Shown here piece after piece: positions 24,201 through 33,945 of a DNA stretch of 64,000 nucleotides. Both the position numbers and the translations under genes were made by a program. The DNA comes from Pipra filicauda. Its lineage: Eukaryota; Chordata; Aves; Passeriformes; Pipridae. The notes beneath the pieces are model-generated. The model was not told where the DNA came from and searched no databases. It saw only the letters and a list, made by a program, of their open reading frames with translations. The DNA lies in contig NW_024104365.1 of the NCBI RefSeq assembly GCF_003945595.2, positions 6,853,049 through 6,917,048 on the forward strand, read 5' to 3'. Each line of letters opens with the position of its first letter. Position 1 is the stretch's first letter.

Positions 24201-25229
24201 TATCATTCTCCTTTTGAGATGCAACAATGATATTTTTGCAGCCGTTAGCTCTATTCCTCTGATAATTCAATGTAATTTGGGATTTAGGTGATACTATATT
24301 TTAAAAAATGAAAATGCTATCTGTAGCTGTTTCAGCCAAATTTAATTGTTTCAAACAAGTTGGTGAAAGGTATACTTTTGTGATTTTATGGAAACTTTAA
24401 CTGTCGAAGGAAGGGAACTGCTTTCTCAAGCCATTAGCTATGAGATGTGTGTATAAAGACATGAAAAATCTTCTGAAAGACTTAAAAAACCCCAATGAAA
24501 TAATCTACCTGGTGTAATTTTTATGTGTTAGTGGGTGACTTCTGTATATAAGCTCGCTCATCAAAGGAAGAAGCTTTTACAAGACTGATTCCTAATGGTA
24601 GGAATTACCAAGACAATCTCTTACTGGGATGAAGACACTGATCACCCATCTTCTCTTATTAGTATTCTGTTGTCAAGAGCAAGGTCATTTTCTACAATTT
24701 CTCTATTTTGCTTCCTAAGATGTAAGAGTAAATAAATATGTAGGAATCAAATCATATATTGGCAAATCACCAAGAAACAACAGTGTTTAACAGTGTAGTA
24801 AAAAAAATAATGCTGAATTCAGAAAAAATCAAGATCTGTTAAAGTTCTAGATGTATTATTTAGAAATATTGTGTTCATTCCTTTAAATAATTATCTGTCT
24901 GTTACATTACAAATAATTTCTCTTACTGTCTAAAATTAGTTTTAATAGTATAGTCTAAGAACTATCACCTTATTAACCAAAAGTTTTTCTCTCTCCTACT
25001 TTCCAAATGTAAAGCCAATCAACAATTTTTAAAGATTTTAAAAAATGGTATACAGTGTTAGTTTCTTGGCTGGGTATCTTTCAGGAAAACCATTTTCAGG
25101 TTCCAAACTGAGGAAAGCTATTCTTGCCTGATCCATTTTGTGTTTCATTCCACTCTTTCACTGATAGAAAAAGTATTTTTAACCCCTGTTACTAGGACAT
25201 TGGAGTGGATAACCCACACGAGAGCTCAC
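21241..25229. other. AT-rich DNA without genes
   Basis: No transposon end, exon or RNA gene recognised. Short open frames on both strands have no recognisable product. Confidence 0.5.
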
Positions 25230-25311
25230 TCACTTGTACCCTGGGTAGGGAGGAGAGTCAAAACAAGCAGCTCCATCACACTCCTCTTCAGCTGGACAGA
25301 AGAGGGAAGAT

Positions 25312-25974
25312 TGTGCTGGTTTAAAGGTAAACCAGCAGTTTAAAGGTAAACCAGCAGGGGAAATGAACTCAACTCAAAAGAGAGATTATAAATCAGAATA
25401 ACAATTTAATAAAATAATACAGTAAGTATGATTATACAGACAAACAATTGGTTTTAAACCACAAAGCCCAAATCTATAACCCAGCACCCTGGGGCATGAA
25501 CAGAGTGGTGTTCTTTGGCCCCCCTGAGTCCAAAGTAAAAGGAGAGGGAAAAACCTGCTGGTGAGAGAGCTGTTGCAGCCTGGTCGAGAGTGATGGTTGC
25601 AGTCTGGTTGAAAAGTGGTGGTCTGCAGTCTGGTTGAGAGCGATGGCCTGCAGTCTTCCTCTGGATCCCACGAGTGGTTAAAAAAGTTCCAAGACTCCAA
25701 GATTATATATTCTCCAGTTCAGGCAGGAATGCTCAGTACTTTCCTCAGGGCGGGGAGTTTCACAAAGGGCGTGAGGAACAGGGAGTCACCCTTCTATATC
25801 GCAGGCCTCTTAACACCTACTTTGTAGCCTGAGGAGTCAGGCTGCTCTGGGCAGAGGGTGTAAATAGTCTATTGAAAACAGTTTCTGGGAAATGGCATGG
25901 AAGGCTATAGAATACACAGTTTTGGGTTACACCCATCCAGTGATGAACTGGTCTCAGCTGTCCTAACTAGGATA
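25312..25974 (-). mobile_element. Solo LTR inserted in another LTR, 5-bp target duplication AAGAT
   Basis: The 663-bp block begins TGTGCTGGTTTAAAGG on the plus strand and is flanked by AAGAT at 25307-25311 and 25975-25979. On both sides the sequence continues the U5 of the host LTR, so the insertion point is fixed by two independent signs. On the minus strand it starts TATCC, probably from TGTCC by one G-to-A change, and ends CCAGCACA. A 20-bp unit (GGTTTAAAGGTAAACCAGCA) is tandemly repeated at its left end. Near-repeats GCAGTCTGGTTGA occur at 25590-25640. Orientation is inferred from similarity to other avian LTRs and is less certain than the ends. Confidence 0.75.
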
Positions 25975-26269
25975 AAGATACAATGAAAGAAAGGCTTATG
26001 TTTTGAGATAAAGGCAGGGAGATCACACAGCAATTACTGTCATGGGCAAAACAGACGCAGCTCAAGGAAATTATTACCAGTCAAAGCAACGTAGGATAAT
26101 TAGAAATAAAACCAAATCTTAAAAACACCTTCTACCCATCCTTTCTTCTTCAAAGACTCAATTTTATTCCCAAATTCTCTACCTCCTCCTTGCCAATGGT
26201 GCATCAGGATGGAAAGCAGGGGTTGTGGTCAGTTCATCATGTGTTGTGTCTGCTGCTCCTTCCTCCTCA

Positions 26270-26420
26270 CACTCTTCTCCTGCTTGAGCATTGGGTCCCT
26301 CCCATGTGAGACAGTCTTCTCTAATTCTCTCCAATGTGAGTCCTTCTCAGAGGCTGCAGTTCTTCATGAACTGCTCCAGCATGGGTCCTATCCATGAGGT
26401 CACAGATTTTGCCAGCAAAC
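26270..26420 (-). repeat. Degenerate tandem subrepeats inside the LTR
   Basis: Imperfect units of about 40-45 bp built on GGGTCC..CCCATG, GAGACAGTCTTC, CTGCAGTTCTTCATGAACTG and CTGCTCCAGCATGGGTCC. These are a hallmark of this avian LTR family. They create an open frame on the plus strand with no recognisable product. Confidence 0.6.
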
Positions 26421-26440
26421 CCCTTCCAGCAACAACCAAA

Positions 26441-29400
26441 ATATCAGTGTGTTATCAACATTATTCTAATACTAAACCCAAAACACAGCACTGCACCAAC
26501 TACTAAAAAGAAAAATTAACTCTATCCCAGCCTATTCAAAATATATAGCCAATTAAAGGTAGATTTAGCAACAGTGCTAACATTAATGTGGCAAAAATAC
26601 TTAAGTTAAAATAAGTAAAATTCGTATTAGTTTTGATGATTATATGGAAGCTCTGTGAACTCCATAATTGATCATTTTTTGTAAGTTTTTAGTAAGTCAC
26701 ATAGCAAGGGAAGATTATCAACAGTAAAACATAATTTGAGGGATAAATCCTATTTCTGTCTTATATCTTAATTCAAAACTATTAAAAAATACGCCCAAAT
26801 ATGATCTTAAGCACATTTTCTTGAGATCCAGCATTTCTATGAGCAGTATTATACTGGTGTATCTCTGCAGTGAACTTTGGCAGGAAGGAGAAAAAAAATT
26901 TCCTAATGGTTAAGAATACTTTATTGTATTAGAAGACCTAGTTTGTATAATTTGCTAACCTTAAGACAACTGTAATGAAGAGAAAATGTACCAATGTAAT
27001 AACTTGACAATCCCCTTTATCTACAGGGGGGGTTGTTTCATATTAGATCCCATCTTCAGCTCCACGAAACTGTGCTATCATGGAAAGAATTCAAACACTA
27101 GGAGTGTTTGTTTGGAGTTGTTGGATATCCAGCTAACAAGCAAAGTTCTGTATCATTTTCCAGCTGCATCATCACAAATCTAATGAAGTAACAGGACCAC
27201 TGGAACAAAGGAACATTTTATTTTCTTTAATTTTTGCAAACATGTAGGCAGGCCAAGAAGAACAGTATCATTTTAAGTATCATTTTAATCACCAGTCCAA
27301 AATCATATGTAGATGAGCAAAGATAGTGCTTACAATGATATCAAAATCTTGTTGATGCGAATCAAGTCAGCCGGTCCATCCTGGGTATTTTGTATTTGGC
27401 AAAAGATAAATGCAAGATGTTGTGAAAAGTACCCAAAAAAATCCCCGCCCAAACTTCAGACTTCCACATGAACAACCTCAGGTCTGCATACAGGATATTT
27501 TCTTCTCAGCTGAAGGTTGCTTCTGTCCATTGTTAAGAGAGTTTGTATGCTTCTCAGATTTTTTTTTTTTTTAATTTTCCATGGTCTGAGTTGCCTTGCA
27601 TTTGCCAGGAGCCAGTCACAGCAAGGACAACTCCAGTTATTGCCATTTGCTGTCTCCCTGATGAAGGAGACTTTCTAAAGCTCCCAATGATTTGTGGAGG
27701 GTGCTATAGTTGTTTTCTGTCAATAAAAATCTGCCTACATGGAGTACTAAACAAATCAATCTACCATGAGACCTCAGCCCTTGATCTATATGCATGGGCT
27801 CAGGTATGTAGATAGCACTACAGAGGATTTTCTGAATACCCTTATATTTGTGGTTTTCTGATATTCCTGAAAATTATTGCTTTTTTAATGTATGCTTTTT
27901 AATCAGAATAAGTAAAGATATAAAATAATCTGGGGAAAAAAAGCATAAAATAAAATAACCTGAAGAACAGAATTTCAGGGTCTTTCCTTCTTTCTCTCTG
28001 CCTTTTTTTGTTTTGGTTTGTTTTTTTTTTTAATTTTCAAAGGTGCATTTTTGCTTTCCTTCTCACTTCACTGCCAGAATGTATAATTATGCATTAGAAG
28101 CTGATGGTGAGACTTTTCACTTTCTGGGAGAAAACAAAACAAACCAAAACATATATATATATATTAGAAAGATATTAGGAAAATGTTGGGAAATTACTCA
28201 AAAAAAGCAGATTTTGTGATTTGTGATTTTTTTTTTATAAATCAGAGCACATTCACTATCTATGGTCATCAGAGTGTAGCAGTTCTGGTTTTCCAGGAAA
28301 AAAGGTGAATATGCAGATATGAATGAGTTAATTTTAAACCATTCCTCAGTTATGTAAATGCACAAAATGTAGTACCACTTTCTATTCTTATTACAATCAT
28401 GAGACTGTCACTATAATTGATTAATTTTGTGCCATTCTTTCCCAGTGATCTCTTTGTCACAAGAATGAGCTATCACAGAATTTTAATGCAGAGTACATTT
28501 TAGTTTTCATAATGTATTCTAATTCTCATTCTAGTGACAAAGGTTGGCACAAAATCAGACCATATTCATAACAAAGACTGCAAAAATAAAGCAGGAAACT
28601 ATGTAGAATCCATCTTCATGACAATCTCAGAACAATGAGAAGAGAAATATCAAAAAACAAAACTCTTTGTTCTTGTGGCAATCTTGGTATTGTAACATCA
28701 CAATACTCCAAAATGCATTTCTGAACCTTTTAGATTGGATGTATTAAACTCATTGCAGCGTGGATATCCTTCACAATATTTTAAAAAGAGAGAGTGGGAA
28801 AAAGAATCTTACATCAAAATGTGATTTGTTAGAAATTGTTATGGGTAATGGAAAATACTGTTTGGCTGCTTGTTAATTCCTAAATCTACCACTAAGTTAC
28901 TGACAGAAGGGACTGGGAACAAGCAGGGAGGGGAAGGAAAAAACAAAGGTTGTTTTTCATAGAACCTTTACATCACAAATGCATTGTTTGTTTCTGGAGT
29001 TAGTGTTAGTACAATTATTTGATAAACTATAATATGGCAAAACCGTGAGTACCAAGAACAAGGAACATTCAGTAAGTTAGAAATAATTGCCATTTATTGA
29101 ACTTATGTGTTGTGAAGTTATGAATTATGCATATTCTCCATGTTATGCTCCTAGAAGGAGAGTGAGCCAAGAACCAATGCTGAATTTATTTTTGGTTCTC
29201 TGGAGTAAACTAAGCTATGCTCCTTCAAACTGAACTCGTTGATTATATACATTTTCTACATTTATCTATCCTTCTGTCTATTGTTAGTTTCCCTTTTAGA
29301 ACACAAATTTTTAAATTCTTTGTTGGTATGAAAACTATTATTAATATGCAAGCAGGCTGGTAAACAAGCCTGACTACGCTGTATTTTATTGTAAGCAAAA

Positions 29401-30309
29401 AGAAAAGCAACCTGTTCAGCTTGGTGGACAGACAATTGGATGGTGATGATATATTCTGGTTTAATAATGAAATTATAATAATAAAAGTTTTACTTTAAAG
29501 GTCAGTTCATATTTCTAATTTTAACAGTTTACATATTTGGCTGTGAACTCACACCTGCCATACAACTCAAAGTTTTATTTCATATTATTTCTGCAATTCA
29601 ACAAGAATAGAAGGGAATACCAAGTACTTAGAGTAATATTTACTAACGTGAAGTGTCCAACAATGCAACCTCAGAAAAAACACTAAAATATTTATACGTT
29701 TGGAACATATCCTGTCACCTATATTACACTACTGCATATAAAAGCTTGACATACTGCAGAGTAGAAACTAAGAAGGTATGCTAGAGAAATATTTCTTGCT
29801 TAGCTTTTATATTCTAACCATTGACCCTGCTGAAATCAGAGTATTTTTCTAGATGTACTATTGGTCTGACACTACAAGGCTTCTCTAATAGCAGGTAGAT
29901 ACCAAGGAGTGCAAAGCCTTTTGGAAGAATAGTATAAAACCCCCAATCCTGTTCCCACTGAACTCCAGTTTCAATAGGTAGTACACTAATAAATATTTTC
30001 CTGGCTCTCCCCAGGTTTGTTCTCACCTCAGATTGTAATGGGATGCTAAATCCTATTTGGGTAGCTGCAAGCAGGCTCAAGAATGAGGGTCAGTTCTACA
30101 GACCATACTTTTCTGTGCATTTTCTGTGCATTTTTTTTTAGGGAGGCGAAGAGTCAGTTTTGGCTCTCTAAATAAGGATGTCTCAAGTACTAGTGAAATG
30201 AGAAGAAAATTATGTCTCAAAGAAAGCATGTGCCCCATTTCTGGTTTTGTTTCTATGTTTTGTGTTGATTTTTTTTCCTAAACACAACTTTGAAATATAC
30301 TATGGATAT
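26441..30309. other. AT-rich DNA without genes
   Basis: Nothing recognised except short homopolymers (T runs near 27562 and 28022, an AT dinucleotide run near 28150). Small open frames are not convincing. Confidence 0.5.
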
Positions 30310-30321
30310 ATTTTACACACT

Positions 30322-30995
30322 CGGCCCCGGGCACTCGGGCCCGGCCCCAGGTGCAGAAAGGAGCGAGAGAGGGGGAGCTTCACTGGTGCAGACTGTGCCA
30401 TCGTGGGAGATGAGAGGGGGAGCCTGGAACACACAGAACAGAAGGACAACTCCAAACCCAGGCAGATGGAACTCGTTCAGCCCTGTAAGGCCATCCATCT
30501 AAGAGAAGGTTACTCTAATCAAACCTACGTCCTGAGGACCTCGCTGCCACCGTCCAAGCTCGCTCGGCCCCGGCAGATGAACCTCAGGATTAAAGGGTGG
30601 GTTCAGTTCCGCACATACTGCATCTCACCTAAAAATCCATTGCGCAGGCTTGAAGGCTTTACCCATTTTTGGAAAGCCCTGTATTGACAACTTCTACAAA
30701 TGCAGTCACACAAAGATCAAAAAACAAAGGCATATACACCTGCCTCCAAAGGTGCAGCCAAATTAACTCTAGCGTGTTGGAACATCAGAACCATGCTCAA
30801 TTCTGCAGACAGTGGACGTCCTGAGCGCCAGTCTACCCTGATTGCCCATGAACTGTCATGTCTCAACATCGACATTGCTGTTCTCAGAGAAGTTCGCCTT
30901 CACGAAGAAGGCAGCCTCAAACATGGTGCCGGTTACACACTCTTTTTTTCCCCACATCTTCATTCGCGAAGCCCAGCCATGAATGAATGAATGGA
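30322..30995 (+). mobile_element. Internally deleted RTE (AviRTE-like) insertion with 12-bp target duplication
   Basis: A 674-bp unit is flanked by ATTTTACACACT at 30310-30321 and 30996-31007. In order it holds a very GC-rich start (CGGCCCCGGGCACTCGG), a 5' UTR of about 380 bp, the start of an endonuclease frame from 30700, and then, after about 83 codons, the family 3' end (TCTTCATTCGCGAAGCCCAG, CATGA) with ATGA repeats as tail (30979-30993). The 3' end matches that of the minus-strand copy at 5186-7155. The rest of the endonuclease, the RT and the C-terminus are missing, and the join lies near 30953. The intact duplications show that it inserted as this short form, or lost the interior afterwards. 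It could only move with proteins supplied in trans. Confidence 0.85.
30700..30990 (+). pseudogene. RTE endonuclease N-terminal fragment
   Basis: 96 codons starting MQSHKDQKTK. Residues 20-80 match the start of the APE-type endonuclease of RTE-like LINEs: the ACWNIRTML strand (WN at 27-28), SADSGRPERQSTLIAHELS, then NIDIAVLREVR with the catalytic-type glutamate at 64, and GAGYTLF at 76-82. This domain nicks target DNA to prime reverse transcription. The frame runs into 3' UTR sequence after about residue 84 and ends in the ATGA tail, so the last 12 residues are not protein of the family. Without the rest of the fold it cannot be active. The start codon is the first in-frame ATG and is not certain. 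Confidence 0.85.
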
Positions 30996-31007
30996 ATTTT
31001 ACACACT

Positions 31008-31998
31008 ATAAGACTATAGGATTCCTTTATGAAATCACAATTTTCAAACCCTCTTCCCTGAAACTTTAGAAGTCATATAATATCGGTACTCTATATTCTT
31101 CACTTTTAAAAATTGTTTAGAATAAAACATGCAATTTTTTTTTTTACTTTTTCTTTTTTCCACCTTCTTCCCCTGGGGAGTCAAAGAAACAGTGATTATC
31201 TCTGTGATTCTGATCTGTTGATAAATCTCCTTGGCAGTCTTAATAATAGTAGTGGTTCCCTGTATATTCTAGAAAAGAAGTCCTGGAAGAAGACAGTTGC
31301 CTGGAGGAGCCTGCATGGGTGCCTCAAATATATGTAGTTACAGTTTTGATGGGGTGAGAGAGGTGGAATTAGTACTACTATCCATTATGACAAGACCCTG
31401 ATCAGTTGGTCCTTCTCAAAACTAAACTTCAACATTTCTAATGTCACCATCGAACACCCTCACTGTAATAGTAAAACTGTAATTTTTGATTACTATAGTT
31501 TCCTTGCTGACTAAATATTTTCACACTTTATCATTCACAGAAAAGAAGGCAGAGACTCATTTTCCTTCTGTGCTATCATAATTTCTCAACATACTCCTAT
31601 TTCGTTTGTTCCTGTAGGGGATGAAAACTTTCACACCCACCTACATTCTCTGAGTATATGAAAGAGTACAGCAAATAACTTCTGCTTGGTTCATTGTCAT
31701 TACAACTGTGAAGCTGACTTGGCTGCTGTGTCTTCATGTCTTCTCTTCCCTAGCTGAATCCTCAGTGTCTAAAGACAGCTCAACCAGTTCTGGTGTCCTC
31801 ACAACTGGTGGCTTAACATAGCCAACAGTACCACAATTGTCCTAAGAACAGTCACTATCATTTGAGTCAGCATTAGCCTCTACCTGAGTTCACTTTCAAT
31901 TCTCTTCAGAGTAAACTCCTCACCACAGTTTTCTGAAACCTCTAGAGGAGAACTCACTGTTGCCAGAGCCTCTCTCTTCTGAAATGGAACATGATAAC
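31008..31998. other. AT-rich DNA without recognised features
   Basis: No gene or repeat recognised between the RTE insertion and the next LTR. Confidence 0.5.
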
Positions 31999-32515
31999 TG
32001 TTACCGTGGGATTTATGGTGCTGAAAAATCTCCCGGAGCAGTTAATTAGGGGTGAGATAAGAAAGGGTTTATTTTGCCAAGGCAGTAGATGTTACACGAC
32101 ATGCGCCCCTGTGCCCAAGAGGTTACATTTTTATAATACCATCCATCCAATCCCAAATGTGTCCACCCTGTGGCCTTTACTCTGGTCCACCCCGGGTCCA
32201 CCCCCTGAAAATGGGTCTGGGGTGCATTTCAGGACCCCCTGTTCATCCCATCTTCTTCTCCCTCAGAGCACAAAGGGGACATAGTTACCCAGTTTTTGAC
32301 TGTGTTCTGTGGTTTAGGCCCTGATATGCTGTTCTGCCAACAATCTAGGCCTTGCCTTGACAAAAGACTAAACATTTCTACTGGATTCGGGAGTAGGGGT
32401 GATATAGGGAGCATAGAATGGGGTAAGAGGGCTAAGGAATGTGTAAACAAGGGTGCTACAGAGAAAGGGAAAGGGACAAGGGACAAAGGAGGGAGGGTTG
32501 CTGCTTTTAAAATCT
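31999..32515 (-). mobile_element. ERV-type LTR, minus orientation
   Basis: On the minus strand there is TATAAAA (32129-32135), then AATAAA (32073-32068) about 55 bp downstream, and an end in CCCACGGTAACA at 31999. U3 would be the C/T-rich stretch up to about 32515. Promoter, polyadenylation signal and terminal CA in the right order support an LTR. The outer U3 limit is unknown and I found no target duplication or primer site. The family is not named. Confidence 0.6.
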
Positions 32516-33101
32516 ACTTATAAAACTTATAAGGCTTACCAATACTAGAAAAATAAAAAACCATTAGGGGCTTAAGGCATCATAGCCCTGAAGTTTCATC
32601 ACTCAATTGACCAATACCAGTCACAGTCACAGACGAAATGTTATCTAGTTCTTGAGAATCTGCCTTATATGGAGGTATTGTAATAGTTGATGAGTCTGAA
32701 CAACTCCCTTCATCACATAATGAAGTAGGAGAGTCATACTTTTCATGCTGATCATACACTTCTAGTTTAAAAGAAGATAGAATACTGACAAATACAACCT
32801 AAGTATGGTGTTCCTGTGTTAGGGTGTTTTATTAAGAAAATCTACAGACATCAGGGATAGCAAAGGAGCCTTCTTCTGAAGCTTTGAGTATGCACTCTTT
32901 AAAGTCATCTTCATCAAGAATTGTGTGGAAAATAGACAGGAAAAATGCTTGCAGAGTGGGCATTTGTCTTTTTTATTTGACCACTCCTGGACAAAACAGA
33001 ACCAGAATATGTGGAATCAGTGATCCAGGCAGCCAGCACTGTCAAATCTATTCAGACAGAGCTTTAGAAACAGGATATGTCTGCTTAAGAGAGTCATCAG
33101 A
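32516..33101. other. Unassigned sequence between two LTRs
   Basis: No recognisable gene. It could include unrecognised parts of the neighbouring LTR elements. Short frames here have no family resemblance. Confidence 0.4.
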
Positions 33102-33664
33102 TGTACTGTCTTTGGCTGGGATAGAGTTAAATTTCTTCATAGTAACTTGTATATTTTGGATTTTTTTATGAAAAAGGTGGTAATAATACTGGCATGTTTT
33201 AGTTACTGCTGTGCAACATTTACACACTTTCAAGGTGCTTTCTGCTTCTCACACCACATCATCAGTGAGGAGGGTTGTGGTTCACAAGAAGCTGGGAGGG
33301 ACACAGCTGGAACAACTAACCCTAACTGACCACAGGAATATTCCATACCATATCACATCACATTTAGCAATAAAAACTGTGAGAAGAAGTGGGGAGCATT
33401 CTGAGTTATGACATTTGTTGGGCATGTCATCCCAAGTTGCACATGATGGAACCCTGCTTTCCTGGAGATGGCTAAACACCTGCCTGCTGATACAAATAAG
33501 GAAATGAACTCCTTGTTTTGCTTTGCTTGCAAGTGTAGCTTTTGCTTTCTTATTGAGCTGTCTTTATCTCAACACATGAGTTTTCACACTTTCACCCTTT
33601 GATCTCATTATCCTACTGAGGGGAGTGAACAAGCAACTGTGTGGTACTTACTTGTTAGCCAGGG
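33102..33664 (+). mobile_element. Avian ERV LTR, 3' end missing
   Basis: It starts TGTACTGTCTTTGGCTGGGA, then ATAGAGTTAAATTTCTTC, GGGAGGGACACAGCTGG, ATATTCCATACCATAT, a region before TTGAGCTGTCTTTATCTCAA, and GGGGAGTGAACAAGC. All of these follow an LTR family widespread in birds, whose better preserved relative is at 43223-43819. The last ~20 bp, including the terminal CA, are absent: sequence stops at TTAGCCAGGGG and passes directly into CR1. It is truncated, with no primer site or interior. Confidence 0.8.
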
Positions 33665-33945
33665 GAGCCTTTCACTAGAAACAGATTGCTCAAAGCCCCA
33701 TTCAACATGGCCTTGAACACTTCCAGGGATGGGACATTCACAACTTCTCTGAGCAACATCTTCCATTGTCTCACCACCCTCATAGTAAAGAATTTCATCT
33801 CAAAATTTAATCTAAATTTCCCCTCTTTCTCTTTTAAACCATTACCCTTCATCCTATCACTACACTCCCTGATAAAAAGTCCCTCTCCAGATTTCTTGTA
33901 AGTCCCTTTTATGTACTGGAAGACTTCTGTAAGGTTTACTTTATT
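33665..33945 (-). mobile_element. CR1 LINE fragment lacking its 3' tail
   Basis: The plus strand reads ACTAGAAACAGATTGCTCAA, CACTTCCAGGGATGGGACAT, CTCATAGTAAAGAATTTC, TTTAAACCATTACCCTTC and TCACTACACTCCCTGATAAA, the complement of the CR1 ORF2 end and 3' UTR. The final ~75 bp with the ATTCTATG tail are absent. Because the LTR ends at the same point, a deletion or rearrangement probably joined the two. Frames across it are closed on the sense strand beyond short stretches. Confidence 0.85.

Larger units (their letters stand above)
25230..26440 (-). mobile_element. Avian ERV LTR, minus orientation, split by a second LTR
   Basis: It belongs to the same family as 20430-21240, on the opposite strand. 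On the minus strand, from 26440 down: degenerate subrepeats of the CTGCTCCAGCATGGGT/GAGGTCACAG type (26270-26420), GATGAACTGACC, GGAGGAGGTAGAGAATTTGG, AAAACACC-type U3 sequence, then R/U5 with CCCATGACAGTAATTGC and GTGATCTCCCTGCC. The family's U5 is interrupted at 25979 and resumes at 25311 with CCTCTTCTGTCCAGCTGAAG and GATGGAGCTGC, ending near 25230. The insertion at 25312-25974 explains the gap. The AATAAA is decayed. The left end is approximate, and the right end seems truncated near 26440. Confidence 0.75.

Noticed and set aside
30247..30687. 146-codon open frame upstream of the RTE endonuclease start
   Set aside because: It begins in host DNA before the target duplication and crosses the RTE 5' UTR, so it cannot be a family protein. 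A first RTE ORF inside the element is not excluded, but nothing supports it.
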